Part shown: one piece after another, positions 42,772-64,000 of the stretch
Position numbering within the stretch: the stretch's first letter is position 1
Layout: each line of letters opens with the position of its first letter
Assembly (NCBI RefSeq): GCF_964340395.1
Contig: NC_135554.1
Coordinates: 20,675,592 to 20,739,591 of the forward strand
Direction of reading: 5' to 3'
Length of the DNA stretch: 64,000 bases
From: Glandiceps talaboti
Lineage: Eukaryota > Hemichordata > Enteropneusta > Spengelidae
Notes under the pieces: generated by a model
The model's database searches: none
What the model was told of the DNA's origin: nothing
The model's input: the letters and a program-made list of their open reading frames with translations, nothing else
Made by a program: the position numbers and the translations under genes

Positions 42772-42839
<68 letters not shown>
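42736..42839. repeat. ACACAG and CA repeats in the TLCD4-like B 3' untranslated region
   Basis: Six ACACAG units, then pure CA, starting 12 nt after the stop codon and before the AATAAA, so probably transcribed in the mRNA. Confidence 0.9.
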
Positions 42840-42848
42840 GGAAATGTG

Positions 42849-42854
42849 AATAAA
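42849..42854 (+). terminator. Candidate polyadenylation signal of TLCD4-like B
   Basis: AATAAA about 125 nt after the stop codon, just past the CA repeat. No transcript evidence. Confidence 0.5.
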
Positions 42855-43090
42855 AGTACTGTCAGGTGCTTAGAGTTTAACTAATATACTTTAAAAAAAA
42901 ACTTATTCATTCAATCTTTACAAAACTTAGCACAACAAACAATGCAAGTTTCTTTCTCACAATATGAAACTGTTAGAAATAGATAAAGGTGCAATAGACC
43001 TTAAATTAAACTTCACATCAGATATTAAAATGACAACCAAAGATCAATCTGATTCAAATCTTGCAGAAAAAAGAGGTTTTATTGATTTTA

Positions 43091-44103
43091 CAGCTAAAAT
43101 GATGTAGGCTTGGTGTTTCATTCATGTGACATGACATATAATATTACACACAGCTAAAATAATTTAGGCTTGGTGTTTCACTCATGTAACATGACATATA
43201 TTACACACAGCTAAAATGATGTAGGCTTGGTGTTTTACTCATGTGACATTACAGCTAAAATGATGTAGGCTTGGTGTTTCACTCATGTGACATTACAGCT
43301 AAAATGATGTAGGCTTGGTGTTTCACTCATGTGACATTACAGCTAAAATGATGTAGGCTTGGTGTTTCACTCATGTGACATTACAGCTAAAATGATTTGG
43401 GCTTGGTGTTTTACTCATGTGACATTACAGCTAAAATGATGTGGGCTTGGTGTTTCACTCATGTGACATTACAGCTAAAATGATGTAGCCTTGATGTTTC
43501 ACTCATGTGACATTACAGCTAAAATGATTTGGGCTTGGTGTTTTACTCATGTGACATTACAGCTAAAATGATTTGGGCTTGGTGTTTCACTCATGTGACA
43601 TTACAGCTAAAATGATGTAGGCTTGGTGTTTCACTCATGTGACATTACAGCTAAAATGATGTAGGCTTGGTGTTTCACTCATGTGACATTACAGCTAAAA
43701 TGATGTAGGCTTGGTGTTTCACTCATGTCACATGACATATATTACACACCCTCAGACATCTTCTTAATGGAAAAGAAACAGTTACATAGGTGCCATGCAC
43801 AGTGGGGATGTAGAAGTAGTCAAGTTGATATGTTGATATCAGTTAGAAAAGAAACAATTGAAGCCATTAAATCACCAAGTCCTTGTGTAATGTTTTCATT
43901 AGAAGCCTGTTTTTACTGCTGTGTGAAAGAATAGCAATGCTTATCAGTGTTTGATGTGATTGGGCAAAGGATTCCGCTGTGTATATTGTGTCTCTGTTAT
44001 TGTTAGTCTAGAGTTGGAATGTGTCTATCCATAGACGTCTATCTTTGTGTCAAAAACATTAATGTCCCATGAGTGAAACACCAAGCCTACATCATTTTAG
44101 CTG
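43091..44103. mobile_element. Candidate transposon with a 44-bp internal tandem array and inverted end
   Basis: Fourteen units starting CAGCTAAAATGATGTAGGCT run from 43091 to about 43740 with a 44-bp period. The first two and the last also carry ATGACATATATTACACAC. After about 320 bp of unique DNA, one single unit appears inverted at 44069-44103 and ends in AGCTG. Taken as ends, this gives inverted termini of about 36 bp (one mismatch) with TA on both sides (43089-43090 and 44104-44105), as after insertion at TA. No transposase. The frame at 43725-43934 is not convincing. Confidence 0.6.
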
Positions 44104-44552
44104 TAATAGCACTTCTCATTTTCTCCATTTTTATCACATTTATCTTATAATTGGCTTTGGGACAGTTGTTTTACTTGTTAGAGGTTTGTTGTTCTTTGGC
44201 GTCTCTCTGTTGATAACAACACAGACACGATTATATCAGTAAATTCAATTGTCTTACTAGGGCATCTAAATGATGGGATGTTATGAAAATTACATCGTCC
44301 AGTAATTTGTGTTACTTAAAATGAAATTCAAGATTGCTAGTATTTGGTGATAAGTCAATAGATCAACAAAGGGAGCCATTCATGTGATCCAAAACAACTT
44401 TCCAAATTATCATGTTAGATAATATAAGCAAAATATTGGAAATGATAAGATATTTAAATAGTCCTTAAAATAATACATGTAGTATAAACAGACATTTAAA
44501 GCTAGTACTCACTATCAATGTTTACATGAATATAGGCAGTCACACCAAGAAG

Positions 44553-44899
44553 CAATGTCCTCTAAGTGACTTTTATATGGCTGGTGACTGACCGCAATTT
44601 CTGGTGATGCACTAAAATTTGGTGTTCTCTATCCCTAGTCTTGCTGCTAGACCCCTCTGACTATTCTGCTCACTGTGAAGGCGACCGAAGGTTGCTAGTG
44701 AGGGTGATAGTTCGGGTGTCCCACCCTCGATAAAGTGGCCTTCGGTGGCTTGTCGTATCATATCAGAAGAAAGCCTGAAGTCTAGCAGCTAGACTACCCT
44801 ATCCCTTACTATGTGATGACTCACACACAAAAAACCCCACAAAGTTTTTATCATTTGACCCACCACAAAACACTTTTTCTCCCATTAAAGGGCACACTG
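44553..44899 (+). mobile_element. hAT-like MITE, copy interrupted by another MITE
   Basis: The left terminus is CAATGTCCTCTAAG (decayed) and the right terminus AAAGGGCACACTG, with the family interior CTAAAATTTGGTGTTC and ACTATGTGATGACTCAC. The element at 44636-44796 is inserted in the middle and has duplicated its target here. No flanking 8-bp duplication remains, consistent with age. Confidence 0.7.
44636..44796. mobile_element. MITE of the 9-bp TSD family, copy B (nested)
   Basis: Ends TAGTCTTGCTGCTAGAC and (complement of right) TAGTCTAGCTGCTAGAC. Flanks CTCTATCCC (44627-44635) and CCCTATCCC (44797-44805) are a 9-bp duplication with one difference. 161 bp, non-coding, inserted into an older hAT-like MITE. 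Confidence 0.85.
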
Positions 44900-44935
44900 C
44901 TATTGGAATTCAAAAAACTGAATAACACAATAGAG

Positions 44936-44988
44936 CAGTGTGCAGTGGTGAAAGACACCTGAGTCAAATTGTCTTAGAGGGCGCACTG
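44936..44988. mobile_element. 53-bp hAT-like mini-MITE with perfect 8-bp TSD
   Basis: Begins CAGTGTGCAGTGG and ends TTAGAGGGCGCACTG, with CAATAGAG exactly repeated at 44928-44935 and 44989-44996. The inner GAGTCAAATTGTC resembles the end region of the 62320-62478 copy. It is barely more than two termini. Confidence 0.8.
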
Positions 44989-45339
44989 CAATAGAGATTA
45001 AAGAAAGGACTTTGAGCAATTGAATCTCATGTCTGCAAGATTTTACTCAGAATGATCCATTGTATGTATTCTACATGTACATATTAAAATAGGTAAAAAA
45101 AACTATTAAATTGATAGTGTCCGCTACATACAGCTACAGAATAAAAAGCTCTTGTATGGTGCATCCATGATAAAATGCTTGAAATTTGATACTGCCATGT
45201 AAGGAAATTATAAGATTTGGATTTCGATGTTAGCCAGTATACTATGTTGATATATGGAGATTTATGTAACATGAGCAGTTAAAGAAATTACATGTAAAGG
45301 TAGAAAGGTCAGAGGTCGAAGTATGAAATACCATTAAGC

Positions 45340-46460
45340 TATTGTATATTCTTGGTTTCATACCCCGTTTTATATGTACCAGAGTATGGCTACATGTTTT
45401 GAAACTTTTATTTCATATGTACCCAAATAAACATGTTTGTTCTGACAAAACGTTCATTGATACGTACCAGTTGGCCTGTTTGAAACCTTCATGAGTACAT
45501 ATCCATTCGATTTCATTCCTTCAATTTATTAGAACCTAATTTGATGTACTTTATGTTTGGAAACCTTCATAATTATGTATAGTACCCATGAGTTTTAGTT
45601 TGTTTTGAAATTGTCATATTATATGTACACATAGGTGCATGTGATTTGCAACCTTCACATTTTCTGTACCCATTGGTAAATGTTCAAAAAACAACCTTCA
45701 CTGATATGTACCATTTGAGCTATATCCATTTGAAACCGTCAGATATTACACATACCTGAAAGCAGATGTTTGATTTTGAAATCTTCAGTTTATAAGAAAC
45801 CTGTGGATACATTTATATTTGAAAATCTACTTCAATGTACTACCTATCGGTATTATTTGTTTTTGATCCCTTCACTGATATGTAGCAGTATGTGCTAGTT
45901 GAGTTGTATCCATTCACTTTACATACTAAGTACATACCAGTAAGTAGATGTTTGATTTTGAAACCTTCATTTTATCAGTACCCCCATGGATACATGTACG
46001 TTTACTTGTCCACATAGGTACATGTTACATTCAAAAACCTTCACTTTATCAGCACACATTGGATACATTTTAGAAACCTTCATAGTTTCATTTGTACCCA
46101 TGGATATATATTTTGTTTTGAAACTTTTACCTTATCTGGACCAGTATTGGTTGACCATTTTCATTTGAAACCTTCACTTTATACATACGCATAACTAAAT
46201 GTCTGATTTGGAACCTTAAAGTTATCAGAACCCAATGTATCAATATATTTATGTTTGAAGCCTTCACTATTATTCAATGTGTACTCATGGATATATGTTT
46301 GTTAAAAACCTCAAATTTATCAGAACCCAAATTGAATGGATACATTAAAAGTTTAAGTTTAGGAATCTTCATAATTTTATATGCACCCACTCATGTGTTC
46401 AGTTTGATTGTTTTAAAAGTTTTACTTTACTACCATTAATACAGTTTTGTTTGAACAATT
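45340..46460. repeat. Strongly degenerate satellite, about 15 units of 60-90 bp
   Basis: A recurring order of TTTGAAACCTTCA, then a TTTAT/TATGTACCCAT piece, then GGATACATGTTTG repeats across about 1.1 kb with heavy divergence and uneven spacing. Non-coding; its frames at 45986-46168 and 46251-46439 are by-products. Confidence 0.6.
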
Positions 46461-47799
46461 TTATTTGCCCTGTCATACACCTGTATTTTAAAATGTAATT
46501 CTGGTGTGTTATTCCCAAGGAGAGAACCTACACCATAACCATACAGATACAGATACATAGTAACTTGATATTTTTCTCAAGTGTTTCCCTAGACTGGTTT
46601 GTACAATTAAAATGGCAATGACAGTCAAGCACTTTGAGGTGAGGTCACTGGCTGTAACTTTTACCAGTGCATCATAGTTTTCACAGTTCACAGTGTATAT
46701 TTGAGGTCAACAACCTCACTTTCAAGTCTTGAATTGATACCTGTCATTTCCATTCTGTGTGTGCAAATGGTATATTGGTATTCCCCTATTAATTTCATTT
46801 GAACACAGCAATGTAATGTGCTCTTTTATGTAAATCACCAATCATCTGTGTAACATTGTTGCAAGGAGAACACAAAGGACTATCAGCTGATAGTGGTCAT
46901 ATATAGACTATAGTCTAGATTACTCATATCTCATACAGAGAAGCAATTCTCTGTACCTGCAATGGAATTCTACTACTTACATTTGTTATAAAAATAACTA
47001 CTATTCAGTTTCTTGATCCACACCATAACTTCCATGCCACATGCTCCACATGCATTTCTATAGTCGCGCATGAGAATAAGTCAACCATCTTGTTCTATTT
47101 TGACCCTCTAACATGTCGTAAAATGCTATTGCAGGTACCAAGAATTCCTACTGATCCAAATCATCAAACTGTATATAATAAAATGTCCGAGTACATCAGA
47201 ATGTAATATATATGATCATTTCATTCACAAAATGTGTTTACTGCCCTCTCTGTTATATTTTATAAAATATAGCAGTAGTGTGAACATTCCTGTAGTTGAA
47301 GGAAGGATTAGCCACAACAATGACTTGTGACATGATGCTGTTTAAGCCTCTATGTTGTTGCATTTGCACCTACTGTCTATACAGAGATGACAAAAATGCA
47401 AACGAAAACACAGTGATTTGAAATAATGTTGAAAGTGTATCATTTGTTTCATTTGAAAATGGAGTCCATGTAAACAGGCAAAATTGGAAAGATTTAAAAA
47501 AACAACAACCCAGTGTTGTGTAAATGACTGAACAATTCAAAAACGAACGTATTTGACCTCAGAAATAATGATGTACTAACACACATGTTTATACACGTGC
47601 AACAGCAGTGTTTTCAAATTGTTCCATTTTCAATGTTTCCATGTGGTCAGTCATAAATAGTCTAGTTACTATGTGTGTAGTTGTTTTCTACAATCTCATT
47701 CTCTCCAAATGATCGTAGCATGTATATAATAGTGACTAGACTATAGTCAAAACTGCTTGTCAACCTATGGTGTAAAAACATACATGAAAACACACTGAA

Positions 47800-47985
47800 A
47801 CAAAAATATTATTTTTAACACTTTTATTTGAAAATGTCATCATGGTGTAAACACAAAAATGATATTACTTGAATGTTTTTATTTGAAAATGTTATCATGT
47901 AAACACAGCCTCAGTCTAAAACAAAAATGATATTATTTTTAACGTTTTCATTTGAAAATGTTATCATGTAAACACAGCCTCAGAC
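47800..47985. repeat. Three tandem copies of a 60-bp AT-rich unit
   Basis: AAAAATGATATTATTTTTAA, then TTTTCATTTGAAAATGTTAT, then CATGTAAACACAGCCTCAG occurs two and a half to three times. Related TTTGAAAATGG...CATGTAAACAGG pieces, partly inverted, lie at 47435-47650, suggesting a decayed foldback transposon. Confidence 0.5.
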
Positions 47986-50900
47986 TATTGACTTTTATGT
48001 ACAAAATACATTCTTCTTCACATAATGCAATATATTGATTAGTACATTGTAGATGTCCATGTAAATAACTACCATATTATTGTGGAATAGGTGACATTTC
48101 CATCATCTGTATTGTTATGAAGATGTTATATTTAAGTGCTATTTTACTTAGCAACTTTGATTAACGGCGTTTTGTTGAAAATGCTCTCAGAGATATGTAT
48201 CTGAATACGAGGATTAAAGAATGGTTACTTTTGAATATGATATATATGCGATGAGGGGTTAAGTAAATTTATATTTGAATTGTTAAAAATATTATCAATG
48301 TAGCTTTATCGCAACTTATATTCTAAACATTATAAAAACTTGTCATTAAATATTATCATATTAACTTTTAAACTCTATCATAGGTGAAAAAATCTTCATA
48401 AAATTGGATAGAATTTGAGATATTTCTTAAGACAGGGTGATTTCTGGGTAGCTTGTATTGTCTCTTTATAATTCATTGGCTGTTTTTGAGAATGTTTGAG
48501 AACCTCTCTTGAGGGGTGAATTTGCTTGTCTGGCCATTGAAGACTTGTTTTATTAAACTGTTAGAGAATAAATTAGGTGATATACCCTGGGCATTTCATC
48601 ATGATTTGGGAGGGAACCCACTTTAATATGTTTATAGTGACTTGATTTTACTGAGATGCTCATACCCAGCAGTGAAAGGCAATTTGGTCAAATGTTCTTT
48701 GTTCCCAGACATTCCAGCTTGGTTTAGGAGGAAACCCTTGTAAACTGAGTTTATAATGAATGCTTGCCTGGCTGTTTGTGGGAGAGCTGGTTTTATACTG
48801 GTACTAAGGTTTTCAAACCCTGCATTGAGAGAACATTTGGCGAAATCTACATTGTGCACTCGACGTTCTGCTATAATTTTGGTCTAACCCTGGTAAAATG
48901 TGTGGGGGAACTCAGGTAGATCTTTCGTACTTAATAATGGGAAGGCTAAGAAGTGAATTTTGTCATTGTGATTAACGTGATTAGTGTCATAGGCTAAGAA
49001 CTAGACTGTAAGATACAGTGTGTCATTCTGCTCGCATTGGTGTTGGCTGATGTGCAAGGGCACCCTGACTTGTCGTGTCTCACAGACTAGTTGAGAACTT
49101 GAAATTCAAGTTAGTGATCTACATATATTATCATTTTGTAGTTGACTTTTTTTTCAGATTCTATGATTCTATGTTTTATTTCCCTTGTCTAGAATAAGAA
49201 ATTCATGGCAAACCTTTGGCTAACTTATAATATGACCAAAAAAAATGCATTCTTAAGTCGAATTTGATATTACTGGTGGTGTGAGGTGATAAGAAAAAGT
49301 TATAAAATTTGTTAATGATAGAAAATTTATCATTCCAAATCCAAGTTTGGTTGCAATGTTTTGATATTGGAAACAAAAAGAATTTATCACAGTTTGTTAT
49401 TTTTTACATGTTGGCTGTTGACTTTAGTTTACCAGAAAACACTTTTTGTTTTCAAGACTGTTATGACAGGATCCAGGGTTGTTTAGGGTGAGACTGATTA
49501 TATCATAGCTATGTTTCAAAATACGTAGGGACGATCGCACAATGTTGCACAAGCTCAACAAAAATGAACATCGTTTGTTTAGGTCAAAACCCCCTCCTCC
49601 CTCCCCCGAAATGAATGTTCACAAATGCAAATGTTTATATATGAATTGATGTAAACTGTGATGTAAACTGTGATGTAAACTGTAGCGGTCATACCACTAT
49701 GTATACGATCAATGTAATGTAAAAACCTGATTGTAAACAAATACTACCAGAAACCCAGCACCATATCTCGCATTAGAAGTAAAGTTTTGTCAACTTAACA
49801 TCTCAGTAATAAGTACAAATTTAGCTGTAATCATTGAAGGAGTGAAAGTTTTCTGTTGAAATTTGCTTAAAAGTGCCAGAATAAAGTTCAGCAATTGCAT
49901 TGATGCCAGACTCTGCCCCCCCCCCCCCCCACACAAATGAAGTTTGCTTATGTGACATTATGCGATCGTCCCCTAGGGTACCAAAAAATGTCATTTTCAC
50001 CAATCCTACATTGTGTGATCACTGTTAAAAGGGAAATTTAAAATTGGCCTTGAAGAGACCAGTGGGATGAGGTATTATTGGGAGCAAACAAAGTCAGGAG
50101 TTTAACATCTCATGAAACAGTTACCTCAGTATCGTCTGGGCAAGGGTTAAAGAAGTGTGAAGCTTTTTGTTTGTTTTCCACAATGCCTCACACCACAATG
50201 TACACTGAGCAAGACTCTTCAAAGTCAGATTCGTGTTACTGTATCTCAGAGAGCTCACACAATGCAAATTATGAAGAAGAAAAAATTGTTTTCGTCCCGC
50301 AACATAAAGAAATACAGCTAAGATGAAATCAGCCTAACTTTTTATTCATTAAAGTCAGACACACAATTTACATTGTTGTTCTTACGCTAACAAACAGTAG
50401 CTCAACAGTGGGCATTCTTATTTTTCTCAGATTCAGAATCACATTAATTTATAACAGTTTGTTTTACCATATTTACCAAACTTCAAGTACTGTCACATAC
50501 CTGATTCACATGTCAGCGTATCTTGTTTTAGTTGACTATTACATGTAAATATAGTTTCAATTTGATGTCAAAATTTTACTAAGTGCTTTTTTAACAAAGA
50601 CAAAAAGAAATGGGATACTGAGACATTGTTATAATTTGCCAGCTAAGCTAATAAAACTTTGCATGTATATATGCATGAATTTACTTGTAGTATTGTTGTT
50701 GTTGTTATTGCCTGCTTACCAACAAGAGTTGGAAGGAGGTAATGTTCTCACCCTTGTTTGTTTGTTTGTTTGTTTGTTTGTTAGCAGGACATCCTAAGAT
50801 TTGCGAAACGTTTTTGAAACACCTCTGAGATCAGAAACAATATTTATTAGATTTTGAAATTTTGGTGGCGATTCAATTCTTGATCTGGATATTTATGAAT

Positions 50901-52637
50901 ATTTATTGAAGCCCATAACATTTTGAGGTACTTTTTAACTTGCAATAAATCTTGGAGGAATAACTAAAGGTTATAATAAGAAATATAAAACTACAGAGAA
51001 ATGAAAATAAACCCAAACAAAGTCATATAAATGATAAGTATGGCCGTTGAGGGCGCCCTTGGGTTGGCAGAGAGGTATCCGCGCTCGGCCTATATCGGAG
51101 GAGCTAGGAGTGCTCCTACATACACAGGCAGGATGACGGTGGAGAAAGAAGTATCAAGAAGTATGAAAGAAAAACTGAAGGCAGTTGATCATAACCTATA
51201 GCATGTATTGGAACTTTTAGTTTTTATTGTCTATATAACAACACATATATTGACAATATTTGCAGTCTGCCTCCCTATACTGTATGTAAGTAAACACAAA
51301 ATGTTGTCACAATCGATTTCACTGACCAAACTCCACTAGACTCCACTTTATCATGTGTATATTACTATTATTAGACTTTTGATGCCCCCACCTAGAGTGA
51401 AAGCTGTGACTCTGACTTTTCTTTATCGCCATAGAATAAATAACGTCTAATTTTACAATACAGGTAACAATATATTTTTTCATTTGTAAAGAGTGCAAAT
51501 TTTATTACCAACTCTGTACACATGCACTCGCGCATATGCGCATTGCGTCTTCATGTCAAGGAATGATAGCGCCCTCAACGACGACAAACGTATTTTTGCA
51601 GTCGAAGACCATTTTGTGATGTTGACTCCGATATCGATACCTGAATATAACTCTGGCTTGTTTGAACACTGTGTCCTAAATCTGGCAAGGTCTTATTTTC
51701 TAGTTCGTTCTGAGTGGTTCTTAGCATGTGTTAGAGACACCGAGAACGGAAAAAAAAGATTGGTGTGTCGTACCGTTATCTACAAATGGTCGCGAAGGCA
51801 GGCGTGCAGCAGACGACCGAAGTGCCAATTTGTGCCCGCCGAAAAATGAATGTCGAGTGTTAAAATTAAATCGGTGAGTGATCTTAACATCTCGGTGACT
51901 TTTCCTTCAACAAATTAATCAAATGTGTTTGAAGAAAACTGATAGCGTGTATTTAGTTTTTTCTCAGTACGTGTACACGACATACTAACCGTCGGCGCTA
52001 GGGCTGGTCATTTTGAAACAGAGGCCTGTGGTGAGAAGGGGGGGGGGGGGGGGGGGGTGTCGGTATTTTTTAATATAATACATTACATACAGACACTTAT
52101 GGTATAGTTTCAATACAATAGTCTATCTACGTGACGATGTGTTTGTATAAACTCGGGAAGGTAAGGATACAGGAGTGGCATTCACATTGCGGAGTAGGAC
52201 ATTTTGACAAATTACAGTTAAATGCTCAGGAGTTATTTCAAGGCACCAACATGGGACAATATCCTGAGTGGTGAATGAATTCCATAACCACGCTCTTCAA
52301 GTACTCTTTGCCATAATTACCCCCCCCCCCCCCCCCCCCCCCCCTTCCCCAACATGATTACCAACATGACCACGTCTACCAAATATACACCCCTGCCTTT
52401 CCAATTGAAAAATGACTGGCCCGTAAATTTAGTCAAGTACAATCAAAGGTTCAAGGTCATTGAAGGAAGAACTCAAGGAGCTAACTAACTCATACTGTAC
52501 ACTATATTCTCATCAGTGATGTGCTTGTTCATACTGTACAAGTATTTTTCTCACAGATGCTAATTTCTTTCCACAGCAATCTTAAGAGCTTGACTGACTG
52601 ACTGACTTCAATTCAATTATCACTAGTTAGTATAACT

Positions 52638-63717
<11,080 letters not shown>

Positions 63718-64000
63718 GTGAGTTGAACATTTTTTTGACATTGTCATTGGAGTTCAAGTTCCCAAATGACAGACAGTCAAACAGATATAATTTCATTACT
63801 AAGAATCAATTTTAAGAAATTTTCTTTCTATACAACTTGTAAAATCAAAGCTAATAGTGGTGAAGTAAGATAAACAAATAAGTCAAAAATTTCTTGGAAG
63901 TGAAACCAATTGTAGTATACCTCTGACAATGCTGACTAGACATTGGCAAAAATTTAGAATTCACTGCCAAGAAATTTTCTTACTCTGTGAGTAGATATTT

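Larger units (their letters stand above)
42725..52637. other. Ten-kilobase intergenic region between TLCD4-like B and MSH4
   Basis: No gene supported. Contents: CA repeat, the 43091-44103 array element, nested MITEs 44553-44899 and 44636-44796, mini-MITE 44936-44988, degenerate satellite 45340-46460, a three-copy 60-bp repeat near 47800-47985, and poly-C/poly-G runs near 49915, 52036 and 52320. A 118-aa frame at 51493-51849 lies in DNA with more CpG upstream of MSH4 but matches no family I know. CGTTGAGGGCGC at 51047 and its complement at 51571 form a perfect 12-bp inverted pair. Confidence 0.55.

Noticed and set aside
43080-43740. CRISPR-like array reading of the 44-bp units
   Set aside because: Units are contiguous with no unique spacers, in a eukaryotic context. 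It is an ordinary tandem repeat.
43725-43934. 69-aa frame inside the array element as a transposase fragment
   Set aside because: No DDE-type or helix-turn-helix signature, and it starts in the repeat.
51047-51582. CGTTGAGGGCGC inverted pair as ends of a 536-bp transposon
   Set aside because: The 12-bp inverted match does not extend, and no target-site duplication was found on either side.
51493-51849. 118-aa plus-strand frame about 0.8 kb upstream of MSH4
   Set aside because: It has the best codon-like composition of the orphan frames, but no recognisable motif and no supporting splice structure. Left uncalled, though transcript data could change this.

Overview
The window is animal nuclear DNA: AT-rich, with many short GT-AG-bounded exons, long introns, abundant microsatellites, minisatellites, small inverted-repeat transposons and a tRNA-derived SINE. 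It looks like a marine invertebrate (an invertebrate deuterostome is plausible, a spiralian cannot be excluded). I could not fix the species from sequence alone. I saw no bacterial, viral or retroviral coding sequence.

Five protein-coding genes were rebuilt exon by exon, with phases checked at every junction. From left to right: (1) a TLCD4/TMEM56-like TLC-domain membrane protein on the minus strand (2795-7244, 6 exons, 266 aa); (2) an ATG4C/D-type autophagy cysteine protease on the plus strand (10279-19306, 9 exons, 429 aa); (3) ALG14 on the minus strand (24690-27949, 5 exons, 221 aa); (4) a second TLCD4-like gene on the plus strand (39819-42724, 6 coding exons, 255 aa), head to head with ALG14 and sharing a CpG-containing interval of about 0.6 kb; (5) the first 18 exons of MSH4 on the plus strand (52638-63717, 764 codons), cut by the window edge before the ATPase domain.

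The two TLCD4-like genes have identical intron positions and phases, so they are paralogues. The head-to-head ALG14/TLCD4 pair matches the human arrangement on chromosome 1p, where ATG4C and MSH4 also lie, so the window looks like a piece of a conserved ancestral linkage block. The genes do not form one pathway: they cover autophagy, N-glycan assembly, membrane/lipid biology and meiotic crossing over.

Between and inside the genes lie several short DNA-transposon families that can be delimited with target-site duplications. One family has 9-bp duplications (three copies), a separate long-arm foldback has a perfect 9-bp duplication, and a hAT-like family has 8-bp duplications, including a 53-bp copy and a host copy carrying a nested insertion. 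There is also a tandem array bounded by an inverted unit with flanking TA, two large minisatellites and several degenerate satellites. The most unusual structure is a 36-bp minisatellite in the first TLCD4-like gene, built from the end of exon 4 plus its 5' splice site. It places at least eleven extra GTAAGT donor-like sites in tandem downstream of the real one. MSH4 exon 12 shows a smaller version of the same phenomenon.
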